Shown here: in pieces, positions 1-8,720 of the stretch
Position numbering within the stretch: the first letter of the stretch is position 1
Layout of the letters: each line of letters starts with the position of its first letter
Assembly (NCBI RefSeq): GCF_048820915.1
Contig: NZ_JBMERR010000008.1
Location: 62,001 to 126,000, forward strand
Direction: 5' to 3'
Origin: Cribrihabitans_A pelagius
GTDB taxonomy: Bacteria > Pseudomonadota > Alphaproteobacteria > Rhodobacterales > Rhodobacteraceae
DNA length: 64,000 nt
The notes under the pieces: model-generated
The model's database searches: none
What the model was told of the DNA's origin: nothing
What the model saw: only the letters and a program-made list of their open reading frames with translations
Position numbers and translations under genes: made by a program

Positions 1-813
<813 letters not shown>

Positions 814-985
814 GTCTGTCTCCGATCTTGGCTGTCGTGCTGAGTGCGGTGCGGCCGCTCCTCTCCGGCCGCTGAGTTTTGCCCGGCACCCGGCATTCGG
901 GGGGAGGCGCCGGGACCGTCCTGCTGTCGAATCGAGCCTAGCAAAGGAATTCCATTGGACTAAGTTGCATTTACTGATCGGACTG

Positions 986-1000
986 ATAATCAAAGCCTAT
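986..1000. promoter_or_regulatory. Candidate LysR-type (OxyR) binding box between katG and oxyR
   Basis: The 15-mer ATAATCAAAGCCTAT has the ATA-N9-TAT form (T-N11-A core) expected of a LysR-family box. It lies in the katG/oxyR divergent region and overlaps the oxyR start codon, which would suit autorepression. A single half-site type match is weak evidence; the full OxyR footprint is longer and was not resolved. Confidence 0.35.
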
Positions 1001-1916
1001 GATCAATCTGACCCTCCGCCAGCTCCGCTATTTTGAATCGCTGGCCCGGCACCGGCACTTTGGCCGCGCCGCCGAGGCTTCCGCGGTGTCGCAGCCAGCG
1101 CTGTCGGTGCAGATCAAGGAACTGGAGGAAACCCTTGGCGTGCAACTGGTCGAACGCGGCGCCCGGCAGGTGCGGCTGACCCGGCTGGGCGAGGAACTGG
1201 CGGAGCGGGCCCGCGCCATCCTGCGCTCGGTTGACGAGCTGGGGGAGCTGGCGCGTGCCTCCCGCGATGGGCTGGCGGGGCGGCTGCGGCTGGGGGTGAT
1301 CCCGACCGTTGCTCCCTACCTGCTGCCTGCCATCGCCAGCCAGCTGACCCGGCTGCACACCGGGCTGGATTTGCAGGTGCGCGAAACGGTGACGCCCCGG
1401 CTGCTGCAGGAGCTGGCGGAGGGGCGGCTGGATACGGCCGTGGTGGCGCTGCCGGTGTCGGAGCCCGCCTTCGAAGAGGTGGCGCTGTTTTCCGAAAGCT
1501 TCGTGCTGGTACGCCCGGAGGCGGACGCGGGCAAACCGGTGCCGGACGGCGAAGACTTGCGGCGGATGCGGCTCCTCCTGCTGGAGGAGGGCCACTGCTT
1601 CCGCGACCAGGCGCTGTCGTTCTGCAACATGCAGTCCGCCGCCCCGCGCGAGCTGATGGACGGAAGCTCGCTGTCGACGCTGGTGCAGATGGTGGGCGCG
1701 GGCATCGGGGTGACGCTGATCCCGGAGATGGCGGTGCCGGTAGAGACCCGCTCGGCCCGCGTCTCGGTCGCCCGATTTGCCGACCCGCAGCCCGCCCGCA
1801 CCATCGGCATGATCTGGCGCCGCTCCAACCCGCTGGCGCGGCAGCTGATGCAGGTGGCCGATGTGGTGCGCGACTCGGCCGGGGTCTTGCGGCAGGCGCG
1901 TGCGCGGCTGCCGTAA
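999..1916 (+). CDS. oxyR: Hydrogen peroxide-sensing LysR-family activator OxyR
   Basis: LysR-family transcription factor of 305 residues. The N-terminal winged helix-turn-helix (about residues 5-60) contains AAEASAVSQPALSVQIKELE. The regulatory domain carries the peroxide-sensing pair Cys200 and Cys209 in GHCFRDQALSFC, with the same nine-residue spacing as Cys199/Cys208 of E. coli OxyR, so this is a true OxyR and not a generic LysR protein. Divergent position next to katG supports control of katG on peroxide stress. The ATG start at 999 lies close to the likely binding box, suggesting autoregulation. Confidence 0.95.
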   Translation: MINLTLRQLRYFESLARHRHFGRAAEASAVSQPALSVQIKELEETLGVQLVERGARQVRLTRLGEELAERARAILRSVDELGELARASRDGLAGRLRLGVIPTVAPYLLPAIASQLTRLHTGLDLQVRETVTPRLLQELAEGRLDTAVVALPVSEPAFEEVALFSESFVLVRPEADAGKPVPDGEDLRRMRLLLLEEGHCFRDQALSFCNMQSAAPRELMDGSSLSTLVQMVGAGIGVTLIPEMAVPVETRSARVSVARFADPQPARTIGMIWRRSNPLARQLMQVADVVRDSAGVLRQARARLP

Positions 1917-1971
1917 CCGGGCGGGCAAGGGGCGGGGGCGCAATTTTCCGGCCCGGCCCGCGCAGCCGCTG

Positions 1972-1999
1972 TTGACTCCGCCCCGAACCCCGATATAAG
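1972..1999 (+). promoter_or_regulatory. Sigma70-type promoter for rpsD
   Basis: TTGACT at 1972-1977 and TATAAG at 1994-1999 with a 16-bp spacer fit a strong housekeeping promoter. It would start transcription near 2006, leaving a leader of about 205 nt before the rpsD start codon. Confidence 0.6.
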
Positions 2000-2150
2000 C
2001 GCGGCTTCATTGGTGTTGGTGGCCCCCGCAAGGGGATGCCTGTCATGCCCGGATCCTGGATGCGGAGCAAGAGGACAACGCCCTTAATAGTCGCGGCCAG
2101 CCCGGGACGGTTCAAACTGGCCGGTTGCAGCCGCGAGATGCGTTCGCAGC

Positions 2151-2175
2151 CCGAAAAGTGGGAACCGGCTTTCGG
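2151..2175. repeat. Short palindromic element in the rpsD leader
   Basis: CCGAAAAGTGGGAACCGGCT followed by TTCGG makes a small stem (CCGAAA pairing with TTTCGG). Its sequence resembles a dispersed intergenic element I recall from many alphaproteobacterial genomes, especially Rhizobiales. It sits about 35 nt upstream of the rpsD start, inside the inferred leader. No second copy was noticed in this window. Confidence 0.4.
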
Positions 2176-2210
2176 AGAAAGCTGCGAAGCCAAAATTAAG
2201 GAGATCAGCC

Positions 2211-2831
2211 GTGACCAAACGCACGTCTGCCAAGTACAAGATCGACCGCCGCATGGGCGAAAACATCTGGGGCCGCCCGAAGTCCCCGGTCAACCGCCGC
2301 GACTACGGTCCGGGCCAGCACGGCCAGCGCCGCAAGGGCAAGCTCAGCGACTTCGGCATCCAGCTGCGCGCCAAGCAGAAGCTCAAGGGCTACTACGGCG
2401 ACCTGACCGAAAAGCAGTTCCGCCGCATCTACGGCGAAGCCGAGCGTGTGAAGGGCGACACCGGTGAAAACCTGATCGGCCTGCTGGAGCGCCGCCTGGA
2501 CGCCGTCGTCTACCGCGCCAAATTCGTGCCGACCGTCTTTGCCGCCCGCCAGTTCGTCAACCACGGCCACGTGCTGGTCAACGGCAAGCGCGTCAACATC
2601 CCCTCCTACCGCGTGAAAGAGGGCGACCTGATCGAGGTCCGCGACAAGTCCAAGCAGATGGTTGCCGTTCTGGAAGCCACCCAGCTGGCCGAGCGCGACG
2701 TGCCCGACTACATCGAAGCCGATCACTCCAAGCTGAAGGCAACCTTCGTGCGCACCCCGTCCCTGGGCGACGTGCCCTACCCGGTGATCATGGAGCCGAA
2801 CCTGGTCGTCGAATTCTACGCCAAGAACTAA
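2211..2831 (+). CDS. rpsD: 30S ribosomal protein S4
   Basis: Primary rRNA-binding protein of the small subunit, 206 residues, normal length for alphaproteobacteria. The sequence starts MTKRTSAKYKIDRRMGENIW and contains the S4 RNA-binding domain (about residues 95-160, with RLDAVVYRAKF and the ARQFVNHGHVLVNGKRVN stretch). The start is GTG at 2211, preceded by a good AAGGAG ribosome site. It is monocistronic here, with its own promoter, a long leader and a strong terminator directly downstream. In some bacteria S4 represses its own operon, so the leader could be regulatory, but nothing seen proves that. Confidence 0.98.
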   Translation: MTKRTSAKYKIDRRMGENIWGRPKSPVNRRDYGPGQHGQRRKGKLSDFGIQLRAKQKLKGYYGDLTEKQFRRIYGEAERVKGDTGENLIGLLERRLDAVVYRAKFVPTVFAARQFVNHGHVLVNGKRVNIPSYRVKEGDLIEVRDKSKQMVAVLEATQLAERDVPDYIEADHSKLKATFVRTPSLGDVPYPVIMEPNLVVEFYAKN

Positions 2832-2860
2832 GCCGCGCGCCTCAGGGCGTCTGTCGGGAA

Positions 2861-2886
2861 GGGCTGCCTCCGGGCAGCCCTTTTTT
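2861..2886 (+). terminator. Rho-independent terminator of rpsD
   Basis: Perfect stem GGGCTGCC/GGCAGCCC with a TCCG tetraloop followed by six T, 30 nt after the rpsD stop codon. Confidence 0.9.
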
Positions 2887-3022
2887 CGTGCCCGCTCCCC
2901 GGGGCGCGCATGTCCGGCTGCCCGGTGCCGTTTCTCGCCCCTTGCCAAGCGGGGCAGGGGCCACCTATCCTGACTGCGGCCCGGAGGCATCCGCCCCGGC
3001 AGGCAACAGCGGAGATGTGGCG

Positions 3023-3604
3023 ATGAGAAGTTGGATCTTTGGAATGGCGGCCGCCGCGGCAATGGGGATGGCGATGCTGGCGGCGCCGGCGGCGGTCGCG
3101 CAGGCAACCTTGCAGCCTGCTAATCCGCAGCCGGGAAGCGTGAAGCCGGGTCTTGCGGTGCGCTATGCCTACCCGGCCGACGTCAAGAATCTGGCCCAGG
3201 CCCGCACCGCGCTCAAGTACCGCAGTGAGCGCGGCCGCCCGATCGCCGGGCTCGACAACCGCGACACCAACGAAGGCGACATCACGCTAACCTCGAAACG
3301 GGCGCAGCGGGTGGTGGCGCATATCACTGGCTATGTGCGCATCGACAGGCCCGGCACTTACAACATCGACTTCCTGACCAACGATGGTCTTCTTGCCCGC
3401 ATCGGCGGCCAGCTTGTGGGCCATTTCGATGGCCGCCAGGCCTGCGACAGCACGCCCCTGACCCAGGTCCGGGTGCCGCAGGCTGGCTGGTATCCGGTCG
3501 ACATTCTTTATTTTCAGCGCCTTGGCACGTCCTGCCTGCATATGCGCATGGGCCCCGAAGGCAAGCGGCCGCCCTTCATGAAAAACGCATCCTTCGGCCA
3601 TTAG
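3023..3604 (+). CDS. Small secreted PA14-like domain protein
   Basis: A 193-residue protein with a signal peptide (MRSWIFG then a long Ala/Met-rich core, probable cleavage after AAVA near residue 26). Residues about 95-185 look like a compact PA14-type beta-barrel: GYVRIDRPGTYNIDFLTNDG, then ARIGGQLVGHF and a final ILYFQR..CLHMRMGPEG strand. PA14 domains usually bind carbohydrate. Cys141 and Cys171 may form a disulphide in the periplasm. The ATG at 3023 is chosen because it begins the signal peptide and follows GGAGATG; the frame stays open upstream. The role is unknown; the domain call rests on motif resemblance only. Confidence 0.7.
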   Translation: MRSWIFGMAAAAAMGMAMLAAPAAVAQATLQPANPQPGSVKPGLAVRYAYPADVKNLAQARTALKYRSERGRPIAGLDNRDTNEGDITLTSKRAQRVVAHITGYVRIDRPGTYNIDFLTNDGLLARIGGQLVGHFDGRQACDSTPLTQVRVPQAGWYPVDILYFQRLGTSCLHMRMGPEGKRPPFMKNASFGH

Positions 3605-3628
3605 CGCCACCCGCACTCCCCCCCCCGC

Positions 3629-3690
3629 GCCACTTTCTGACCAGAAATACCCGGGGGAAGCCCGCAGGGCTGGGGGCAGAGCCCCCCTCT
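3629..3690 (+). repeat. Dispersed intergenic repeat, copy 1
   Basis: CACTTTCTGACCAGAAATAC, a run of C and G, then a GGGGGCAGAGCCCCC mini-hairpin. Two related copies occur near 43021-43076 (inverted) and 46125-46188, all between genes. The hairpin may also act as a weak terminator of the PA14 gene. Confidence 0.6.
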
Positions 3691-3712
3691 TCCCCGGTGT
3701 GGGGCGCGCGCC

Positions 3713-4174
3713 CTACAGCGGCAGCGGCCGTTCCTCCGCAATCGCCTCCATCGCGAAATAAGAGGTGACGCTGTCCAGCTCCACGCCGGAGATCAGCCGC
3801 TGGTAAACCCGGTCATAGCTCGCCATGTCCTGGGTCACTACTTTCAGCTGGTAGTCGTAGTCGCCGCCGATGCGGTGGAAGTCCACCACCTCGGGGATGG
3901 TCAGCACGTGGCGGCGGAATTTCTGCAGCCACCCGGCCGAGTGGTGCCGGGTGCGCAACAGCACAAACACCACCAGATCCAGGCCCAGCTGGCTGCGGTC
4001 GATCCGCGCCTTTGACCCGCGCAGGAGGCCGCATTCGTTGAGCGCCTTGAGCCGCCGCCAGCAGGCGTTCTGGGACAGGCCCACGGTCTCGGCCAGCTCG
4101 CGCTGCGACAGGGAAGCGTCCTGTTGCAGGGCACGCAGGATGGCGCGGTCTATTTGATCTGCATTATGTGCCAT
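3713..4174 (-). CDS. Lrp/AsnC-family transcriptional regulator
   Basis: A 153-residue regulator. The N-terminal HTH (about residues 5-55) includes LSQRELAETVGLSQNACWRR; the C-terminal RAM/ligand-binding domain follows (RIGGDYDYQLKVVTQDM, typical of the family). The ATG at 4174 gives the common start MAHNADQIDRAIL; an in-frame ATG 36 nt upstream would add an atypical extension. It is divergent from the class V aminotransferase gene across about 125 bp, so that gene is its likely target, probably in response to an amino acid. Target and effector are inferred from position alone. Confidence 0.92.
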   Translation of the reverse strand: MAHNADQIDRAILRALQQDASLSQRELAETVGLSQNACWRRLKALNECGLLRGSKARIDRSQLGLDLVVFVLLRTRHHSAGWLQKFRRHVLTIPEVVDFHRIGGDYDYQLKVVTQDMASYDRVYQRLISGVELDSVTSYFAMEAIAEERPLPL

Positions 4175-4299
4175 GGGGCGATCATATGACACAAAAATGG
4201 CAGAATCCATTCAAAGATTGATAACGATTCCGCTTGGATCTCCGTTCATACTGACCGCCAGGAAAACCAAGGCGCAGCAAGGCGCAGAGGGAGACGCAG

Positions 4300-5724
4300 A
4301 TGAGCCTGTCCGCATTCAAGCACACTATCGCCGAGGCCGCCGCGGCTGGCGCTCTTGCTCAAAGCATCATCGGCGAGGGGGTGATGATCCCGGGCCTGTT
4401 TGGCGAAGTGCCGCTGGTCTATGCCGATTACGTCGCCTCGGGCCGCGCGCTCCGGCAGGTCGAGGATTTCATCGCCGCCGAGGTGCTGCCCTTCTACGCC
4501 AACTCGCACACCGAGGCGTCTTATTGCGGCGCCCGTATGACCCGCCTGCGCCGCGCGGCACGGGCGGAAATCGCCCGGCTTACCGGCGCCTTGGCACAGG
4601 ACGCGGTGATCTTTGCAGGCTCCGGCGCCACCGCCGGGCTGAACCGGCTGGTGAGCCTCTTCGGCATCAACGAAGCCCAGGCCCCGGTGGTTTTCACCGG
4701 CCCTTACGAGCATCACTCCAACATCCTGCCCTGGCGCGAAAGCCGCGCGCAGGTGGTGGAAATCCCCGAAGCGGCGGAGGGCGGCATCGACCTTGCCGCG
4801 CTGGAGCGGGCGCTGCTGGAGCATGCGGACAGCGATCTGAAGATCGGCAGCTTCTCTGCGGCTTCCAACGTGACCGGCATCCTCACCGATCCCGATCCGG
4901 TCAGTCGGCTGCTGCACGCCCATGGCGCGCTGGCGGTCTGGGACTATGCCGGCGGCGGCCCGTATCTGCCGGTGGACATGGGCGCGAGGGGGGCCGCGCG
5001 CAAAGATGCGGTAGTGGTCTCGCCGCATAAATTCCCCGGCGGTCCCGGCGCTTCGGGCTTGCTCATCGTCAATCAGGACGCGGTGCGCCGCCGCCGCCCC
5101 TCCTGGCCCGGCGGCGGCACGGTCAGCTTCGTCTCGCCCTGGCAGCATGACTACAGCGCTGACCTTTCCGCGCGCGAAGAAGCAGGCACGCCAAATGTGA
5201 TCGGCGACATCCGCGCGGCACTTGCCTTGCTGGTGAAGGAAGCCGTGGGGCAAGAGCGGATCGAAGCCCGCGAGGCCCGCTTTGCGCAGATGGCCTGGGA
5301 GGGCTGGGGCAATGACCCGCATCTGACGCTTCTGGGCCACCGCGAGGCGCCCCGATTGCCGATCTTCTCCTTCCTCGTCCGCGACAGCGAAGGCAATCCA
5401 GTGCATCAGCAGCTCTTCACCCGCATGCTGAGCGATGTCCACGGCATCCAGGCCCGCGGCGGCTGCGCCTGCGCCGGGCCTTATGCGCACCGGCTGCTGG
5501 GGATCGGCGAGGCGGAGTCCGAAGCCCTTTTTTCGGACCTGAAGGCGGGGCAGGAGATGCGCAAGCCCGGCTGGGTGCGGCTCAACTTCTCCTACCTGAT
5601 GACGGAGGAAACCGTGGCCCATGTGATCCGAAGCGTCAGCGATCTGGCCCGCCGGGCGGGCAAGCTGGCCGCGCATTACGAGGCCGACCCCGCCACCGCC
5701 CGGTTCCGCTCCCGCGCGGCCTGA
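4300..5724 (+). CDS. PLP-dependent class V aminotransferase (cysteine desulfurase-like)
   Basis: A 474-residue fold-type I PLP enzyme. Visible marks are NSHTEAS (69-74), the cofactor-stacking EHHSN (137-141), the Asp of WDYAG (215) and the Schiff-base Lys244 in SPHKFPGGPG. The C-terminal third has a Cys-rich loop GGCACAGPY in the place where cysteine desulfurases keep their catalytic Cys. No isc or suf genes are nearby, so a role in amino acid metabolism rather than Fe-S assembly is likelier. It faces the Lrp/AsnC gene, suggesting substrate-induced expression. Start ATG at 4300 follows GAGGGAG. The substrate cannot be named from sequence. Confidence 0.88.
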   Translation: MSLSAFKHTIAEAAAAGALAQSIIGEGVMIPGLFGEVPLVYADYVASGRALRQVEDFIAAEVLPFYANSHTEASYCGARMTRLRRAARAEIARLTGALAQDAVIFAGSGATAGLNRLVSLFGINEAQAPVVFTGPYEHHSNILPWRESRAQVVEIPEAAEGGIDLAALERALLEHADSDLKIGSFSAASNVTGILTDPDPVSRLLHAHGALAVWDYAGGGPYLPVDMGARGAARKDAVVVSPHKFPGGPGASGLLIVNQDAVRRRRPSWPGGGTVSFVSPWQHDYSADLSAREEAGTPNVIGDIRAALALLVKEAVGQERIEAREARFAQMAWEGWGNDPHLTLLGHREAPRLPIFSFLVRDSEGNPVHQQLFTRMLSDVHGIQARGGCACAGPYAHRLLGIGEAESEALFSDLKAGQEMRKPGWVRLNFSYLMTEETVAHVIRSVSDLARRAGKLAAHYEADPATARFRSRAA

Positions 5725-5823
5725 TGCGGCGGGCCGGCAGCGCAATGGGGGAGCGCCATCTTGCCGCTTCCCCATGGGCGCTTGGGCCGTTATGACGGGC
5801 AGGACGCGAAGGAGCCCGTAATC

Positions 5824-6930
5824 ATGACCCACATCACACCGCAGCCCGGTATCATGGACATCGCCCTTTACCAGGGCGGGGCTGCCCATGTGAAAGGGGT
5901 GAGCAACGCCATCAAGCTTTCCTCGAACGAGAACCCCTATGGCCCCAGCCCGCGCGCCGTGGCAGCGATGCAGGAGGCGGCGGTCAACATGCACCGCTAT
6001 CCCAGCGCCGACCACGCAAGCCTGCGCCAGGCCATCGGCGAGGTGCACGGGCTGGAGCCGGAGCGGATCATCTGCGGCGCGGGCAGCGACGAGATCATCG
6101 CCTTCCTTTGCCAAGCCTATGCCGGCCCCGGGGACGAGGTGCTTTACACCGAGCACGGTTTTGCCATGTACCGGATCAGCGCGCTGGCTGCGGGCGCTAC
6201 CCCGGTGGAAGTGAAGGAGCACGAGCGCGTCACCGATGTGGACGCGCTGCTGGAGGGCTGCACCGAACGCACCAGACTGGTCTTCATCGCCAACCCGAAT
6301 AACCCCACCGGCACCATGATCGGCGCGGCCGAGGTGGCGCGGCTGGCCGATGGGCTGCCCGCGGGGGCGCTGCTGGTGCTGGATGGCGCCTATGCCGAAT
6401 ATGTCGAAGGCTTTGACGCCGGCGCCGCGCTGGTGCGGTCGCGCAATAATGTGGTGATGACCCGCACCTTCTCCAAGATCTACGGGCTGGGCGGCGCGCG
6501 CATCGGCTGGGGCTATGGCCCGGCCGGGATCATCGGCGTGCTGAACCGGGTGCGCGGGCCGTTCAACGTCTCCTCCACCGCGCTGGCGGGGGCGGAGGCC
6601 TCGGTGCGCGATACCGAATACGTCGAACATTGCCGGGCTGAGAACGCCAGGTGGCGCGGCTGGCTGAGCGATGCGCTGGCCTCGCTGGGGGTGCCGTCGG
6701 ACACTTCTTGCACCAACTTCATCCTGGCGCGTTTTGCCAGCCAAGCGGAGGCCGAGGCCTGCGATGTCTACCTGCAGTCGCAGGGGCTGATCGTGCGCCG
6801 GGTGGCGGGATACAATCTGCCCAACGCGCTGCGCATCACCATCGGGGACGAGACCGCCTGCCGCCGGGTGGCGGCGGCGGTGAAGGCGTTCAAATCCGGA
6901 CAGGACGACGCAGGGAAGGCCAAGGCATGA
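5824..6930 (+). CDS. hisC: Histidinol-phosphate aminotransferase
   Basis: A 368-residue fold-type I aminotransferase. KLSSNENPYGPSP near the N-terminus, ANPNNPTG (156-163), Asp187 and the PLP Lys218 in RTFSKIYGLGGARIGW are the HisC pattern. The enzyme makes L-histidinol phosphate in histidine synthesis, and in alphaproteobacteria often also acts on aromatic 2-oxo acids or prephenate. The next gene is a prephenate-type dehydrogenase overlapping by four bases (ATGA), which points to a role in tyrosine/phenylalanine synthesis as well. The ATG at 5824 has AAGGAG upstream and starts with the normal MTHITPQPGIMDI. Confidence 0.93.
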   Translation: MTHITPQPGIMDIALYQGGAAHVKGVSNAIKLSSNENPYGPSPRAVAAMQEAAVNMHRYPSADHASLRQAIGEVHGLEPERIICGAGSDEIIAFLCQAYAGPGDEVLYTEHGFAMYRISALAAGATPVEVKEHERVTDVDALLEGCTERTRLVFIANPNNPTGTMIGAAEVARLADGLPAGALLVLDGAYAEYVEGFDAGAALVRSRNNVVMTRTFSKIYGLGGARIGWGYGPAGIIGVLNRVRGPFNVSSTALAGAEASVRDTEYVEHCRAENARWRGWLSDALASLGVPSDTSCTNFILARFASQAEAEACDVYLQSQGLIVRRVAGYNLPNALRITIGDETACRRVAAAVKAFKSGQDDAGKAKA

Positions 6931-7847
6931 GCGCTCCGGTCTACAACCGCGTCGCGCTGATTGGCCTGGGGCTGATTGCGTCTTCGATGTTCTGGGCGAT
7001 GAAGCGCGCAGGGCTCGCGGGAGAGGTCACGGGCTATGCCCGCAGCTTTGAGACCCGCGGCACTGCCCGCCGCATCGGGCTCTGCGACCGCGTCTGCGAG
7101 AGCGCGGCCGAGGCCGCGGAGGGCGCCGATCTGGTGGTGCTCTGCGTGCCGGTGGGTGCGATGGGCGCGGTGATGGAGGAGATCGCGCCGGTGCTGAAGC
7201 CGGGTGCGACAGTGTCCGACGTCGGTTCGGTCAAGCGGCATGTGATCGACGCGGTGATGCCGCATATCCCGGAAGGCGTGCATTTCGTTCCGGCCCACCC
7301 GTTGGCGGGCACCGAGCATTCCGGCCCCGAAGCGGGGTTCGCCGAGCTGTTCGACAACCGCTGGAGCCTGCTGGTCCCGGTCGAGGGCAGCGACCCGGAC
7401 GCCGTGGCCAAGCTGCGCGCGCTCTGGGAAGGCATGGGCGCGCATGTGGACGAAATGGACGCCGACCACCACGATCTGGTGCTGGCGGTGACCAGCCACG
7501 CGCCGCACCTCATTGCCTATACGATGGTGGGCGTGGCCGACGACATGCGGCGGGTGACCGATCAGGAGGTGATCAAGTATTCCGCTGCGGGCTTTCGCGA
7601 CTTTACCCGGATTGCCGCCTCGGACCCGACGATGTGGCGCGATGTGTTCCTCACCAACAAAGACGCGACACTGGAGATCCTCGGCCGCTTTACCGAGGAG
7701 CTGTTTGCCCTGCAGCGCGCCATCCGCACCGGCGACGGCGAGCACCTGCACGATTATTTCACCCGCACCCGCGCGATCCGCCGCGGCATCATCGAAGCGG
7801 GCCAGGACACCGCCGCGCCGGACTTCGGCCGGGGCAGCAAGAAGTGA
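6927..7847 (+). CDS. tyrC: Prephenate/arogenate dehydrogenase
   Basis: A 306-residue NAD(P)-dependent enzyme of tyrosine synthesis that oxidatively decarboxylates prephenate or arogenate. The Rossmann loop is GLGLIAS (13-19) and the active-site motif HPLAGTEHSG (124-133) carries the catalytic His. There is no fused chorismate mutase or ACT domain. It overlaps hisC by ATGA and the next gene by GTGA, so the three are probably translated from one message. Since HisC-type aminotransferases can make arogenate, the cyclohexadienyl form is plausible. Which substrate is preferred cannot be told. Confidence 0.93.
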   Translation: MSAPVYNRVALIGLGLIASSMFWAMKRAGLAGEVTGYARSFETRGTARRIGLCDRVCESAAEAAEGADLVVLCVPVGAMGAVMEEIAPVLKPGATVSDVGSVKRHVIDAVMPHIPEGVHFVPAHPLAGTEHSGPEAGFAELFDNRWSLLVPVEGSDPDAVAKLRALWEGMGAHVDEMDADHHDLVLAVTSHAPHLIAYTMVGVADDMRRVTDQEVIKYSAAGFRDFTRIAASDPTMWRDVFLTNKDATLEILGRFTEELFALQRAIRTGDGEHLHDYFTRTRAIRRGIIEAGQDTAAPDFGRGSKK

Positions 7848-8602
7848 GGCTGCGGGGCGCATGGGGGTTGCTGCTGGCCGCGCTGATCACCGGCCCGGCA
7901 GCGGCCCGCGCCCCGGAAACGTCCCTGCTGCCTGAAGCGCGGCCTGCCGCCGCCTGGCCTGCCGGGCCGAAGCCGCGGACCCTGGCGGCGGCTGCCGCCG
8001 CGCCTGCCGTGTCGCTGCAGCCGCCTCCGCGGCCGGAGGGGCTGGCCCGGCAGGCCCTGTTCAAGCGGCTGAAGCGGCGCAAGGGGGCGGTCTGCGGCGA
8101 TACCGCGATCCAGGGCAAACCGGCGGGCGACATTGCCGGCAGCCGGACGGGCTGCGGCATCAAGGATGCAGTGCGGGTGCGCGAGGTGGCGGGGGTGCGG
8201 CTGAACCGTGAGGCGCTGATGACCTGCGGCGCGGCCAAGGCGCTGAAAACCTGGGTCAAACGCGAAGTGGCCACCGCCTTTGGCCGCCGCAACAGGGTGG
8301 TCTCGATGCGGGTGGCAGCGCATTACGCCTGCCGCACCCGCAACAACCAGCCAGGCGCGAAGATCTCGGAGCACGGGCGCGGGCGGGCCATCGATATCTC
8401 CGCCTTCACGCTGGAGGACGGCCAGACCGTCACCGTGCTGGAGGGCTGGCAGAAGCGGCGGACGCGCAAGCGGCTGAAAAAGATCTGGAAAGCGGCCTGC
8501 GGCCCGTTCGGCACCGTGCTGGGGCCGGAAGCCGACCGCTATCACCGCGACCATTTTCACCTGGACGTAGCCCCCCGCAGACGGCGGCCCTATTGCCGCT
8601 AG
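7844..8602 (+). CDS. Extensin-like family exported protein
   Basis: A 252-residue protein that starts at GTG 7844, overlapping the tyrC stop (GTGA); this start gives a clean signal peptide (RLRGAWGLLLAALITG..AAARA). A Pro/Ala-rich linker (24-65) precedes the extensin-like C-terminal domain. That domain shows HGRGRAIDISAF (His177, Asp184) and DHFHLD (236-241), a metal-site layout like that of LAS-type D-Ala-D-Ala peptidases. Conserved Cys84, 104, 128, 163, 219 and 251 suit the oxidising periplasm. A role in peptidoglycan trimming is inferred. Its place behind tyrosine-synthesis genes has no obvious functional link. Confidence 0.85.
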   Translation: MRLRGAWGLLLAALITGPAAARAPETSLLPEARPAAAWPAGPKPRTLAAAAAAPAVSLQPPPRPEGLARQALFKRLKRRKGAVCGDTAIQGKPAGDIAGSRTGCGIKDAVRVREVAGVRLNREALMTCGAAKALKTWVKREVATAFGRRNRVVSMRVAAHYACRTRNNQPGAKISEHGRGRAIDISAFTLEDGQTVTVLEGWQKRRTRKRLKKIWKAACGPFGTVLGPEADRYHRDHFHLDVAPRRRRPYCR

Positions 8603-8720
8603 GCGAGGACTCCCGCCCCTGAAGGGGCCCTTGCGGCCCCATTGCAGCGTTGGGCCAGGCAGCGCGCTGGCGCGCGCTGCGGGGGGCGGCGGGTGCCGTC
8701 GGCGGAGCGCGCGAGCGGCG

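Noticed and set aside
4246..6744. An 832-codon open frame on the minus strand
   Set aside because: It lies fully antisense to the class V aminotransferase and hisC genes, which have clear motifs. Long antisense frames are common at this GC content, and its product shows only low-complexity Gly/Arg/His text.
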